Numbered from the stretch's first letter, positions 36,695 through 45,791 are shown. The stretch is DNA of 64,000 nucleotides from Alphaproteobacteria bacterium (GCA_018969425.1 JAGWYJ010000001.1:124001-188000); one strand, 5' to 3'. Program-made: numbers and translations. The notes: generated by a model not told the origin, from the sequence alone.

Positions 36695-37447
36695 ATGACC
36701 CATCTGGCTCTTGTGACGGGAGGGGCTCGTCGTCTGGGCCGGGCGATTGCGCTGCGTCTGGCGACGGACGGATGCGATATCGCACTCCACTACCGAAGCT
36801 CGGAAGCTGAGGCTGAGCAGACCGCTGAAGACATTCGCCAACTTGGACGGCGGGCAGAGCTGTTCGGCTTTGACCTGAGCGATGAAAAGGCCCTTCAGGC
36901 GGCCTACGGGACCATCGAAGCCCGCTTCGGCCGCCCGGCCGATACTCTTATCAATTCGGCGTCGATCTTCGAGTGGGACGACCTGTCGTCCGTCTCCGGC
37001 GCCAGCCTCCAGCGCCACTTCGAGACCAATCTGTTCGCACCCGTGCTGCTGACCCGCCTTCTCGCCTCACATGCTGGCCCTGAGGCGAGGGGCCTTGTCA
37101 TCAACCTGCTCGATCAGAAGCTGTTCAATCCGAACCGGGATCATCTGTCTTACACCCTGACCAAATACGCGTTGCAGGGATTCACCACTTTGATGGCCCG
37201 AGAGCTTGCGCCCCGTTTCCGGGTCTGCGCCATCGCGCCTGGCCTCACCCTGCCGGGCCCCGGAAGCGCCGGCGAACGTTTCGACGCCCTCCATGACCAA
37301 ACGCCCCTTAAGCGAGGAGCCAGGGCTGAGGACATCGCGGATGCGGCGGCGTTCCTGCTCAGAAGCGAGGCCATCACAGGGCAGACGCTGATCGTGGATG
37401 GGGGGTCTCACATGGCCCCGTCCGAGCGCGACTTCGCCTTCCAGTAA
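36695..37447 (+). CDS. Pteridine reductase-like SDR (PTR1/FolM type)
   Basis: A 250-aa SDR. The cofactor loop is TGGARRLGRA (about 8-17), with the Arg and the HYRSS segment (about 32-36) that favour NADPH. The catalytic triad is Asp140-Tyr153-Lys157 (INLLDQKL, HLSYTLTKYA). Asp in place of the usual Ser, 13 residues before the Tyr, is the hallmark of PTR1 and FolM pteridine reductases. GLTLPGP and GQTLIVDGG follow. The ATG at 36695 is used, though the frame is open to 36431. It is followed after 109 bases by a QueD-like gene, suggesting a shared reduced-pterin substrate. Confidence 0.85.
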   Translation: MTHLALVTGGARRLGRAIALRLATDGCDIALHYRSSEAEAEQTAEDIRQLGRRAELFGFDLSDEKALQAAYGTIEARFGRPADTLINSASIFEWDDLSSVSGASLQRHFETNLFAPVLLTRLLASHAGPEARGLVINLLDQKLFNPNRDHLSYTLTKYALQGFTTLMARELAPRFRVCAIAPGLTLPGPGSAGERFDALHDQTPLKRGARAEDIADAAAFLLRSEAITGQTLIVDGGSHMAPSERDFAFQ

Positions 37448-37556
37448 CTGAGAGGGACGGGTCCGCATTGCCGGGATCAGCGCAAGGATGTATGCGAACC
37501 CCCGTCGATCCCGCTGGCCTTCCTCTTCGGTTCTGGCGGATTCAGAGCGCAGGACC

Positions 37557-37919
37557 ATGTTTGAAGTTTCCGTCTCCGGCTCTTTTGAGGCCAGTCATTT
37601 CATCGAGGCGGAAGGCGCCTCGAGAGACTATCGCCGCGTGCACGGTCACTCGTTTGTGGTCCTTGCCGCCGTGAGGGGCCCCGCGCCGTCCCCTGACGGC
37701 TGGATACTCGACCTTGGGGTCTTCGAGACGGCCCTAAAAGAGACGCTCGGCGAACTGGATCACCGATTGCTCAATGACGTGCCCGGACTTGAGCGCCCGA
37801 CGTTCGAAAACATACTCATGTGGATCGAAGCGCGGCTGAAGGATAAGGGGTTTAATCCGTCCCGTTTGGAGATCGAGCGTCCGACCGTTCGTCAGAAGGC
37901 GGTCTACATCCCCGGATGA
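37557..37919 (+). CDS. QueD/6-pyruvoyl-tetrahydropterin synthase homologue lacking the catalytic Cys
   Basis: A 120-aa T-fold protein. Zinc ligands His14, His29 and His31 are present (FEASHF, RVHGHSF). The LDHRLLNDVPGLERPTFEN segment matches E. coli QueD closely, and the C-terminal Glu (LEIERPTVRQ) is kept. The Cys that normally sits four residues before HGH is Tyr25 (RDYRRVHGH); neither the Cys of PTPS/QueD nor the Glu of PTPS-III is there. Its reaction is therefore uncertain. The ATG at 37557 is chosen from the conserved N-terminus. It follows the PTR1/FolM-like SDR. Confidence 0.82.
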   Translation: MFEVSVSGSFEASHFIEAEGASRDYRRVHGHSFVVLAAVRGPAPSPDGWILDLGVFETALKETLGELDHRLLNDVPGLERPTFENILMWIEARLKDKGFNPSRLEIERPTVRQKAVYIPG

Positions 37920-37945
37920 CACCCCGAACGGGCTGTCGGACGAGA

Positions 37946-39829
37946 TCACCGCGCCCGTTCGGCAGCCTCCATCGCCTCACCCGCTGCGAGCCACTCCGCC
38001 TCGGCTTCCTCAAGACGCGCCTGAGCTTTAGCCCGAGCCTTAAGCTTGGTCTCCGCGTCCGCCTTTCGCGCGTATATCCCCGGATCGGCCAGCTGCCTGT
38101 CGAGCTCCTCCAGATCCGCGCGAGCGCGTTCAATCTCCAGTTCAGCAGCCTCAAGGCGCATGCGGACCTTGTTGGACGGCTTTGTGGGCGCGTTCGAACC
38201 GGAACGGGACGGCTGCGACTTCTTTCCAGGTGAAGCCGAAACATCGGGCTGGCGATCCGCCGCCAGCACCAGCGCCTTGTAGTCCGCAATGTCGCCCTCA
38301 TAGGGAGACGCGCGGCCGTCCTTCACCAGCCACAACCGGTCGGCGGTCGCCTCGGCCAGATAGGTGTCGTGGGTAATCAGAAGAACAGCGCCGCTGAAGT
38401 CGTTCAGCGCGTAAATGAGCGCCTCGCGACTATCGATATCGAGGTGGCTCGTGGGCTCGTCGAGAATGAGAATGTGAGGCTTCCGATAGGTCGTCAGTCC
38501 CAGCAAAAGGCGGACTTTTTCACCCCCCGACAGGTTCTCAACCCGCGTTTCGACCTTTTCAGGTCCGAATCCGAACTGCGCAGCGACGGCCCTCACCTGC
38601 GCCTGACCGGCTTCCGGCATGAGATCGCGAACGTGATCAAGGACATTCTCACCCGCGCGAAGCTCATCGAGCTGATCCTGACTGAAGTACCCGATCCTCA
38701 GGTTTCGCGAGGCCCGTCGGCCTCCCGACAGGAGGGCCAGTTTCTGGGCGATCGACTTGACCAGGGTCGTCTTGCCCTGCCCGTTGGCCCCGACAATGGC
38801 GATGCGGTCGTCCATGTCGAGACGAAGACTGACATGGCGAAGAATAGGTCGTCCCGAAGCATAGCCAAGATCCGCCGCTTCGAGCTCAAGAATTGGGGAG
38901 GCCAGCTCCTCGGGATCTCCGAAACGAAACGGCGTCGTGCGCTCTGCGAGCGGGAGAGTGATCTCCTGCATCTTCTCGAGCATCTTGACCCGACTCTGGG
39001 CCTGACGGGCCTTGGAGGCCTTGGCCCGAAAGCGATCGACAAAGGCCTGCAGATGGGCGCGCTCCGCATCCTGCTTGGCTTTCTGACTCTCGAGCTGAGC
39101 CGAGCGTTCAGCGCGACGACGGAGATAGGCGTCATAGCCCCCCGGATAAAGAGCCAGCTTCGTCTGCTCGAGGGCCAGAATGTGGGTGACCGAGCGGTTC
39201 AACAGGTCGCGGTCATGACTGACGATGACAACCGTATGGGGATATTTACGCAGGTACACTTCGAGCCAGGCGGCGCCCTCAAGATCGAGGTAGTTGGTCG
39301 GCTCGTCCAACAGAAGAAGGTCCGGCTGGGAGAACAAGACCCCGCCCAAGGCGGCTCTCATGCGCCATCCCCCGGAGAACTCGCGGCATGGCCTCGCAAG
39401 ATCGCTCTGAGAAAAGCCAAGACCGACCAATATCTCCGAGGCTCGCGCCTCCGCCGAATACGCGTCGATATCCGCAAGACGGGTGTAGATCTCGCCAATC
39501 CGCATAGGATCTTCAGCGGTCTCGGCCTCCTTCAAAAGGGCCGTGCGCTCCACATCTGATGCCAGCACCACATCGAGCAGGGTCTCATCGGATGGGGCGA
39601 CCTCCTGAGCCACAAAGCCCATGCGGGCCCCTCGATTAATGCGGATCGTTCCGTCCCGCCGCCCCTCACCTTTGGCGAGATCCTCCCGGATCAGGCGCAG
39701 AAGCGTCGACTTTCCAGTGCCGTTACGCCCGACGAGACCCACTTTCCAACCGTCGGCAATCTGGGCGGAAGCCTGCTGAAACAGGGGCCTGCCGTCGATC
39801 CGAAAGGTAAGATCGTTGATCTGAAGCAT
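37946..39829 (-). CDS. ABC-F family ATPase (Uup/YheS-like)
   Basis: A soluble 627-aa protein with two ABC domains and no membrane part, as in ribosome-associated ABC-F factors. Domain 1 has Walker A GRNGTGKST (about 35-43), FSGGWRMRAALGGVLF and LLLDEPTNYLDLEG. Domain 2 has GANGQGKTT, LSGGEKVRLLLGL and LILDEPTSHLDIDS. The linker is charged and helical (about 240-290). The C-terminus is a long coiled coil (about 545-627, e.g. LEAAELEIERARADLEELDRQL), as in Uup. It converges with the QueD-like gene, with 26 bases between stops. Confidence 0.93.
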   Translation of the reverse strand: MLQINDLTFRIDGRPLFQQASAQIADGWKVGLVGRNGTGKSTLLRLIREDLAKGEGRRDGTIRINRGARMGFVAQEVAPSDETLLDVVLASDVERTALLKEAETAEDPMRIGEIYTRLADIDAYSAEARASEILVGLGFSQSDLARPCREFSGGWRMRAALGGVLFSQPDLLLLDEPTNYLDLEGAAWLEVYLRKYPHTVVIVSHDRDLLNRSVTHILALEQTKLALYPGGYDAYLRRRAERSAQLESQKAKQDAERAHLQAFVDRFRAKASKARQAQSRVKMLEKMQEITLPLAERTTPFRFGDPEELASPILELEAADLGYASGRPILRHVSLRLDMDDRIAIVGANGQGKTTLVKSIAQKLALLSGGRRASRNLRIGYFSQDQLDELRAGENVLDHVRDLMPEAGQAQVRAVAAQFGFGPEKVETRVENLSGGEKVRLLLGLTTYRKPHILILDEPTSHLDIDSREALIYALNDFSGAVLLITHDTYLAEATADRLWLVKDGRASPYEGDIADYKALVLAADRQPDVSASPGKKSQPSRSGSNAPTKPSNKVRMRLEAAELEIERARADLEELDRQLADPGIYARKADAETKLKARAKAQARLEEAEAEWLAAGEAMEAAERAR

Positions 39830-40193
39830 AAGCCGGGTCCGAATTCAGGTTCACAGACGGCCGAAAAGGCGGTCCAGAAGATCGTCCCGCCACGCGGGGC
39901 CGGCGGTATCGGGCGGGTCGGAGGCAGGGGTGTCCGCCTGCGACGTCGAGCGACTTCAGCCCGTTCCAGCCGATCAGATCTCCGATGGGCGATACACATG
40001 TTACAGGGAAATTCCAGATATTTTTGTCGTTCGCAGCCCTTTACTCCGCCTTGGCGGCGGAGGAAGTTCCGCCCCGAACAGACAGGAAGGCCGAAGTCCT
40101 CACAGGAACCGACGGGAAGCGCGGACATCCCTCTCCAGGGCCGATCATTCCCTCTCCGGGCCGCAAGGCGACCAGCCACGGACAGAACCCAGA
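39830..40193. other. Divergent gap between ABC-F and permease genes
   Basis: 364 bases without a convincing gene. Plus-strand frames continuing upstream from the permease (to 39930) lack a start with a ribosome-binding site and do not look like protein. No clear promoter hexamers or strong hairpin were found; a riboswitch cannot be excluded by eye. Confidence 0.4.
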
Positions 40194-42284
40194 ATGAATC
40201 TTCTCTCAAAGGTTGGGGCGCGACTTTCCGCCCGCCGAAAATCGCCCAAAAATCCCATGTCCTACGAGACATGGAGAAGCGCTGCGCTGGTGGCCGTTCT
40301 GGCCTGGGCTGGCGTCGGGGCGGACAGCCTGTCCTCGGCCAACTACGGCCCCGAAGAGGCCTATAAGGCGCTCCACCTGTCGGGGCACGAGCCGCTGGTC
40401 CTTTGGCTCGCTCTCATCACAGCGCTCACCGTCGTCGTGATTTCACTGGCTTATGTGCAGGTCATCGCACTCTTTCCGAGCGGAGGGGGGGGCTATCAGG
40501 CCGCAACCCGTCTGGTTCACCCTCTGGCGGGTCTGGTGTCGGGCTCCGCCCTCGTGGTCGACTACGCCCTGACCATCGCCATCTCGGTCGCGGCGGCGTC
40601 CGACGCTTTGCTCAGTCTCGCACCGCCTGACTGGCTTCAGTACAAGCCCTTCGCCCTCGCGGGAGGGCTGGCCCTCCTGCTGACGCTCAATCTCCGGGGA
40701 ATCAGGGAGTCCATCTCCGTCCTGGCCCCGATCTTTTTCGGCTTCCTCATCACGCATGTCGTGCTGATCGGGTTCGGCATCGCGGCCAAGGGCGACGAAC
40801 TCGTAAGCGCGGTGGTTGAAGCCGAACGCCAGGCGATCGAGGTTACGACCGAGACTGGGCTGTGGTCGCTGATCGCCATCATCGCCGGGGCTTATGCAGC
40901 AGGTGCGGGGACCTATACAGGGATCGAGGCGCTTTCGAACAATGCTCACGCCCTGAAGCCCCCCCGGGCGAAAACGGGCGCCCGCGCTATGGCCCTGATC
41001 GCCCTGTCGCTGGCGGTGATCGCGGGCGGGATCATGCTCCTCTACACGGTCTGGCTTCCCGAGATCGAACCGGGCAAAACCCTGAACGCCATCGTCTTTG
41101 AAAGCACGCTTGAACAGCTGTTTCCCGATCAGGAGCTGGCCCGTCAGATCGTTCTGACTGTCGCCATGACTTTCGCCGCGGCGCTGCTTCTGGTTGCGGC
41201 GAGCTCCGGCTTTCTCGGCGGCCCAGCGGTCCTGGCCTCCATGGCTTATGACAAGTGGGCCCCCCACTCCTTCGCTCACCTCTCCAGCAAGCTTGTGGCG
41301 CAGAACGGCGTGCTAGCCATGGGCGTCGCCGCTGGCATCCTGCTCACAGTCACCGGAGGGCTCGTTCACAGCCTCGTGGTTCTCTACTCGATCAACGTCT
41401 TCCTGACTTTCAGCCTCTCACTGACAGGGCTCGTCCGGCACGGGATCGCCCATCGGGGCGAGACAAAAGGCTGGCGTATTCGCCTGTTCATCGCCTGTCT
41501 GGCGCTTTGCGTCGCTGTCTCGATCCTGATCACCCTCTTCGTCGCGAAGTTCTCCCAGGGCGCATGGGCCGCCCTTCTGGTCGCCGGAATGCTGGCGGCA
41601 TGCGGTTACTGGGTCAGGGACCACTATCGTCGCTTCGACAACGCCATGGACCGGACGTTCGAGGATCTGCTGGTCCGTGACCCGGCCGCAGCGGTGGAGC
41701 TGCCGAAAAACGCCCGCATGAAACGTCCCGTCGGAATTGTGACGGGACCTCATGGCGGAGCAGGCCTTCACGCCCTGATGCATGCTCAAAGACTCTTCCG
41801 CGGCGGCTTTGACAGCGTCGTCATCATTTCGGCCGGCGAGGTGGACGCTGAGTGCTATGGCGGACATGAAGCTCTCGAGCGACTGAAACAGCAGGTCGGC
41901 GAGAGGTGCGCGAAGATCGTGGCGTGGAGCCGCGACCACGGCATGCCGGCCCGCGTCTATACAGGGTTTTCAACGGACGCTGTTGAGACCCTCGAACAGC
42001 TCTGCCTCAAGGCGAGAGCCGACCATCCGAATGTGGTGTTTGTCGCAACACGCCCTATGACGCGCCCTCACGGCTGGGCTTCAACCCTGCTGCACGGAGG
42101 CACTGCGCTCAGTCTTCAGCGCCGACTTCACGCTCATGACGCCCCGCTGATCGTCCTCCCGATGCGTGTGGATCTTGGTCCCGATCAGTTCTTCCGCAGA
42201 GGACCAAGCCCAGCCATCGCCGAGACGACCTCCCAAAAGGGACGCGACCACGGCTCTATCGAAACCCACGAAGGGTCCGGCTGA
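40194..42284 (+). CDS. APC-superfamily permease, KimA/KUP-like potassium importer
   Basis: A 696-aa protein with about 12 membrane helices followed by a cytoplasmic C-terminal domain of about 180 aa (from about 515, e.g. RPVGIVTGPHGGAGLHAL). The N-terminal GADSLSSANYGPEEAYKAL, ALFPSGGGGYQAATR, VVDYALTIAISVAAASDAL and YTGIEALSNN align by eye with KimA, a proton-coupled K+ importer, better than with amino acid permeases. Potassium as substrate is therefore likely but not certain. ATG 40257 is an alternative start. It is divergent from the ABC-F gene across about 360 bases that hold no convincing ORF. Confidence 0.75.
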   Translation: MNLLSKVGARLSARRKSPKNPMSYETWRSAALVAVLAWAGVGADSLSSANYGPEEAYKALHLSGHEPLVLWLALITALTVVVISLAYVQVIALFPSGGGGYQAATRLVHPLAGLVSGSALVVDYALTIAISVAAASDALLSLAPPDWLQYKPFALAGGLALLLTLNLRGIRESISVLAPIFFGFLITHVVLIGFGIAAKGDELVSAVVEAERQAIEVTTETGLWSLIAIIAGAYAAGAGTYTGIEALSNNAHALKPPRAKTGARAMALIALSLAVIAGGIMLLYTVWLPEIEPGKTLNAIVFESTLEQLFPDQELARQIVLTVAMTFAAALLLVAASSGFLGGPAVLASMAYDKWAPHSFAHLSSKLVAQNGVLAMGVAAGILLTVTGGLVHSLVVLYSINVFLTFSLSLTGLVRHGIAHRGETKGWRIRLFIACLALCVAVSILITLFVAKFSQGAWAALLVAGMLAACGYWVRDHYRRFDNAMDRTFEDLLVRDPAAAVELPKNARMKRPVGIVTGPHGGAGLHALMHAQRLFRGGFDSVVIISAGEVDAECYGGHEALERLKQQVGERCAKIVAWSRDHGMPARVYTGFSTDAVETLEQLCLKARADHPNVVFVATRPMTRPHGWASTLLHGGTALSLQRRLHAHDAPLIVLPMRVDLGPDQFFRRGPSPAIAETTSQKGRDHGSIETHEGSG

Positions 42285-42510
42285 AGCGCGGATCTGCGCT
42301 CCCTCACGAGGGCCGCCCCGCTTGCGCCTGTCCGGTGCGATCATAGCAGGAGCGCCCCCTCCCGTTCGACGCACTACGTCGTCATAGGATCGCCCGCCGG
42401 ACACCCTCCCCCGCGGGTGCGGCTCGAGCCATTCGACGCTTCGATTTACGCCTCATGAAGCGCCCGAGGGCGCCCTTCAGCCTCAACGGTCAGGATCGTG
42501 CCGGGCGCAC
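42285..42510. other. Gap after the permease gene
   Basis: No gene is visible. Near 42457-42480 a GC-rich imperfect inverted repeat (GAAGCGCCC ... GGGCGCCCTTC) might end the permease transcript on the plus strand. Confidence 0.3.
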
Positions 42511-42541
42511 ATAAGAAAAGGCCCGGCCGAGAGGCCGGGCC
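42511..42541 (-). terminator. Rho-independent terminator of the TonB/TPR operon
   Basis: On the minus strand a perfect nine-base stem (GGCCCGGCC / GGCCGGGCC, arms 42533-42541 and 42520-42528) with a four-base loop is followed by TTTTCTTAT. It lies 26 bases beyond the stop of the TPR gene. This is the clearest intrinsic terminator in the window. Confidence 0.85.
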
Positions 42542-42567
42542 CAGACATCTTACGCCCGTCGGGAACC

Positions 42568-43848
42568 TCAGAGCTTCGAAATGGCGATCCAGTTCTTCGC
42601 CAGAACCGCCGCGCCATTGTCGCCCTTCACCTCAGCCCACGTCTTGCGAGCGTCGTCTTTCTTGCCCGCCTTGAACTGAGCGATTCCGAGACGAAGCTTG
42701 GCGAGCGCCACCTGGCCCTCATCCATTCCGCCCTTGGCGAGCCCCTTGGTGATCAGATCGATCGCCTTGGCGGTGTCGCCTGTGGTCATGTACCCTTCGC
42801 CCGTGTCGACGAACATCATCCCTGTCGGAGCCGTGGCGGCTTCTTTTTCCGACTGAGCCAAATCGCCAGCCGCGTCAGACTTTGCGCCGGCCTGAGCCTG
42901 AGCATAGAGGCGCTTGTTGCGCTCCGCATTCTTGTCCGAGGCCCCGCCGATGGCTCCAGATTTGATGAGCGGCGCGAAGATCTTCTCCGCTTCGGCTGGC
43001 AAGCCGCGAGAGAGAGCCTGCTCGCCCATGGCCAGCTGCTCTTCCTGCTTGAGGTCGACCTTCGCCGCCACCAGAGCCCGGAAGACGTCCAGCTGTGTCT
43101 GGGTGCGGTTATACTTCGGCTCCTTCGTCGCCCGCTCAACAAGAGCGCGCCAGTAGAGCTCCTTGGGATACTCGCCTGCAACACGCTCAAGAGCGGCGTA
43201 ATAACCGTCCATGTTCTTGTTGTCGAAGTGAGCCTTCATGATGATGTTGTAGAGCTTCTCGCTTGGCTTCTTGCCTTCCGAGCGAGACTGATCGATCGCC
43301 TTCTGACCGAACGAAACCGCTTCCTGATAGTTCTTGACCTTCAAGGCCGAGCTTGAGAGATAGGCGTACTGATCGGACGAACCGCCGTACTCGATCACGA
43401 AAGCTTTCGTGAGAGACTCAGCCTTCGCTTCCTGGCCCATGACCGCGTAGGTGCCGGCGATGGTCGCCTTGTGACGCTTGGCGGTCGCCGCGTCGACGCC
43501 AAGGGCCAGCTGAGCCTCCAGCGATTTCACCAGTCCCGCATTGTTTTTCATGTTGGCGTAGATAGCGGTGCGGAACTGCTCGACGCCAAGCTTCTCCTGC
43601 GGGGCCTTGGCGAAAGGCGCAGCCGCGTCCACCTTGACAAGAGCGTCAGCGAATTTCCCAGCCTGCATGAGCGCCTGAGCCTCACCCATGGGCTTCGCAA
43701 ATTCCGGAGACGACTTCACCTGCTTCGGCGCCTGCGCGATCGCCGTCGGCGCAAAAACCGTCCCGGCCGCCACGACCCCGAATACCGACATTAGGCCGAG
43801 CCCGACGGCCGGAAGGCCGGAGCGAAGCGACGAGCTGAACGAGTTCAT
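42568..43848 (-). CDS. Exported TPR-like repeat protein of the TonB operon
   Basis: A 426-aa protein with a signal peptide (about 1-39, ending TAIAQA) and then helical repeats of TPR type: MQAGKFADALVKVDAAAP, YLSSSALKVKNYQEAVSFGQKAI, and the C-terminal TTGDTAKAIDLITKGLAKGG and QFKAGKKDDARKTWAEV. It is the last gene of the minus-strand tonB-exbB-exbD-exbD run, 135 bases after the second exbD, and ends at a strong terminator. A periplasmic scaffold role in the energy-transduction complex or cell envelope is inferred from position only. TGGAGG precedes the ATG. Confidence 0.82.
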   Translation of the reverse strand: MNSFSSSLRSGLPAVGLGLMSVFGVVAAGTVFAPTAIAQAPKQVKSSPEFAKPMGEAQALMQAGKFADALVKVDAAAPFAKAPQEKLGVEQFRTAIYANMKNNAGLVKSLEAQLALGVDAATAKRHKATIAGTYAVMGQEAKAESLTKAFVIEYGGSSDQYAYLSSSALKVKNYQEAVSFGQKAIDQSRSEGKKPSEKLYNIIMKAHFDNKNMDGYYAALERVAGEYPKELYWRALVERATKEPKYNRTQTQLDVFRALVAAKVDLKQEEQLAMGEQALSRGLPAEAEKIFAPLIKSGAIGGASDKNAERNKRLYAQAQAGAKSDAAGDLAQSEKEAATAPTGMMFVDTGEGYMTTGDTAKAIDLITKGLAKGGMDEGQVALAKLRLGIAQFKAGKKDDARKTWAEVKGDNGAAVLAKNWIAISKL

Positions 43849-43924
43849 GCGAAACCTCCACTTATCGTCTCAATATAGGCGACCGACATGCGGCCGCAAA
43901 GTCAGGATTACACCCCAGTCACAT

Positions 43925-43953
43925 GAACGGCGCCCGAATGAAAGGCGCCGTTC
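43925..43953 (-). terminator. Hairpin between exbD and the TPR gene
   Basis: GAACGGCGCC pairs exactly with GGCGCCGTTC across nine bases. It lies in the 135-base gap between the second exbD and the TPR gene, without a U-tract. It may reduce read-through or protect the upstream message, so the TPR gene may be expressed at a different level. Confidence 0.45.
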
Positions 43954-43983
43954 CCGTGACTTCAATCAGAACAGATCCAGCGG

Positions 43984-44406
43984 CTACTGAGTGCCCCCGA
44001 TGATCCCCAGCTTGGTCAGACCCAGACGCTGTGCGGACGCCATAACGGCGGCTACCTGCTTGTACTTCGCGAGACGATGAGGCTCGATATGAATCTCGGG
44101 CTGCTCGCCACGCTGGGCTTCGACCATCATATTCTGCTCCATCGTCGCGCGATCGACGACCGAGCCGTTCCAGTAGATCGACCCGTCGAAATCCACGATG
44201 ATCCGAACCGGCTCGATCGGGTTCTCAGGCGGGGGAGGAGCATCCGGCGGCGGGGGCCGCGGGGTGTCCAGTTTCACCGCATGACGCTGGGGCGGAATGG
44301 TGATGATCAACATGATCAGCAGCACCAGCATCACATCGATAAGAGGCGTAGTATTAATTTCCGAAAGCGGTTCGCCTTCCGCCTGCGCACCGACCTGCAT
44401 TGCCAT
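43984..44406 (-). CDS. exbD: Biopolymer transport protein ExbD (second copy)
   Basis: A 140-aa single-pass protein. After a short cytoplasmic tail, SEINTTPLIDVMLVLLIMLI (about 16-35) is the transmembrane helix with the proton-carrying Asp. A Pro-rich periplasmic spacer (PRPPPPDAPPPPENP) and a globular C-domain follow. It works with ExbB to energise TonB. GGAG precedes the ATG. It is 33 bases downstream of the first exbD, and the two copies differ clearly in the periplasmic part, so they are old paralogues rather than a recent duplication. Confidence 0.92.
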   Translation of the reverse strand: MAMQVGAQAEGEPLSEINTTPLIDVMLVLLIMLIITIPPQRHAVKLDTPRPPPPDAPPPPENPIEPVRIIVDFDGSIYWNGSVVDRATMEQNMMVEAQRGEQPEIHIEPHRLAKYKQVAAVMASAQRLGLTKLGIIGGTQ

Positions 44407-44439
44407 CGTTCATACTCCAGCGCGAACTGCGCAGTTCCA

Positions 44440-44886
44440 CTAATACCCGCCGCCGCCCGGCTTCTTGGTGATGAAGCCGATCTTGGCTATGCCCGCCTTC
44501 TGCGCCGCTTCAACGACCCGACCGACATTGTGATACTCCGTCTCCTGGTCGCCGCGGATATGAACCTCGGGCTGAGGCACAATCACCGCCGCCTGGCGAA
44601 GACGAGACATCAACTCTTCCTCATCAGGCAGACGGTACTGATTCCAGTACACGTTGCCCTGAGTGTCGACCGAGAGGTTCACGTTCTCAGGCCTGGTGAT
44701 AACAGCCTGGTTCCGTTCCTCCGGAAGCTCCACCTCGACCGTTCCGACCACAACCGGAACGGTGATGAGGAAGATGATGAGCATCACGAGCATAATGTCG
44801 ACGAGCGGCGTCGTGTTGATCGAGGAGTTCAGAGGGGTCTCCTCCTCCTCGATCAGCTGAATTCCGCCGTTTGATTCGCTCGACAT
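44440..44886 (-). CDS. exbD: Biopolymer transport protein ExbD (first copy)
   Basis: A 148-aa ExbD with SSINTTPLVDIMLVMLIIFLIT at its transmembrane helix (key Asp kept). The periplasmic domain includes LSVDTQGNVYWNQYRLPDEEEL and VHIRGDQETEYHNVGRVVEAAQKAG. The C-terminus is Gly-rich (KKPGGGGY). It starts 11 bases after the exbB stop with GAGGGGAT upstream. Two ExbD proteins per operon are common in Caulobacterales and xanthomonads, where the second is often dispensable for ferric uptake. Confidence 0.92.
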   Translation of the reverse strand: MSSESNGGIQLIEEEETPLNSSINTTPLVDIMLVMLIIFLITVPVVVGTVEVELPEERNQAVITRPENVNLSVDTQGNVYWNQYRLPDEEELMSRLRQAAVIVPQPEVHIRGDQETEYHNVGRVVEAAQKAGIAKIGFITKKPGGGGY

Positions 44887-44897
44887 TGACTATCCCC

Positions 44898-45791
44898 TCA
44901 GGCTTTGGCCGAAGAGGCCATCAGCTTCTCGACGTCATAGGCGAAGTGCCGAGCTGCGTCAGAGATGCCTTTGTTGCGACGTCCCAGAAGGTTGTAGAAG
45001 ATAACCGCAGGAACGGCGACGGCCAGACCGATGGCGGTCATGATCAGCGCTTCACCCACAGGACCCGCAACCTTCTCGATGGACGCATCGCCCGTCAGAC
45101 CAATGCGAACCAGAGCGTTCACGATACCCCAGACGGTTCCGAAGAGACCGACGAAGGGGCAGATCGAACCAACGGTGGCGAGGAAGGCCATGCCGGCCTG
45201 AAGTCGAGAGTTGACCCGCTCCAGCTCAATACCCACCTGGTGCGAGGTCCGATCGCCGCGGCTGATGCGAGCTCCGAGGCCCGCCTGCGCGCTGTTCGCC
45301 TGAGCAATCGCGCCTTCCGCGATGTTCCGGAATGCGCTCTTCTCGCCAAGCGCCTCAAGACCATCGTCAAGAGAGCCGGCCTCCCAGAACCCGCCAAGCT
45401 TCTTGACCTGGCCGTTCAGGATGTTCTGATCGATGACCTTGGTCGCGGCGATGTAAATCGTTCCGGAGAACATCACGATCATGATGATGAGAGTGGAGCG
45501 AGCGACGACATCGCCCTGAGCCCACATACCCTGAATACTGAAGGGGTTGTGAGCTTCCTCAGCACCCTCTTCCGCCGCGGGCTCTTCCGTTGTCGTCAGA
45601 GGAGCCGGCGCAGCCGCTTCCTCAGTGACGCCCGGAATAGCTGTGTCGACATCCACCGCCGGAGCGGATTCAGCCGGGGGGGTCTGAGCGATCGCGCCTA
45701 CGGGCAGGAAAGCCAGGGCCAGTGCTGCGACCAGAAATCTCACCGGAGAGCCCCGCCGCGAAGGACCATCACCGAAGTACGCCGTGTTCAT
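44898..45791 (-). CDS. exbB: ExbB/TolQ/MotA-family proton channel protein with extended N-terminus
   Basis: A 297-aa ExbB. A signal-peptide-like helix (VRFLVAALALAFLPVGAIAQ, about 17-36) leads to an acidic, Ala/Pro/Glu-rich segment (about 37-85) before the three conserved helices: STLIIMIVMFSGTIYIAA (about 99-116), then AGMAFLATVGSICPFVGLFGTVWGIV and ALIMTAIGLAVAVPAVIFYNLL. The cytoplasmic loop has the usual ERVNSRLQ stretch. E. coli ExbB lacks this long N-terminal extension. GGAGAGGAAG precedes the ATG. It lies between tonB and exbD. Confidence 0.92.
   Translation of the reverse strand: MNTAYFGDGPSRRGSPVRFLVAALALAFLPVGAIAQTPPAESAPAVDVDTAIPGVTEEAAAPAPLTTTEEPAAEEGAEEAHNPFSIQGMWAQGDVVARSTLIIMIVMFSGTIYIAATKVIDQNILNGQVKKLGGFWEAGSLDDGLEALGEKSAFRNIAEGAIAQANSAQAGLGARISRGDRTSHQVGIELERVNSRLQAGMAFLATVGSICPFVGLFGTVWGIVNALVRIGLTGDASIEKVAGPVGEALIMTAIGLAVAVPAVIFYNLLGRRNKGISDAARHFAYDVEKLMASSAKA

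Noticed and set aside
38369-39559. 396-aa plus-strand open frame
   Set aside because: Shadow of the ABC-F gene; that strand has both Walker motifs and signature sequences.
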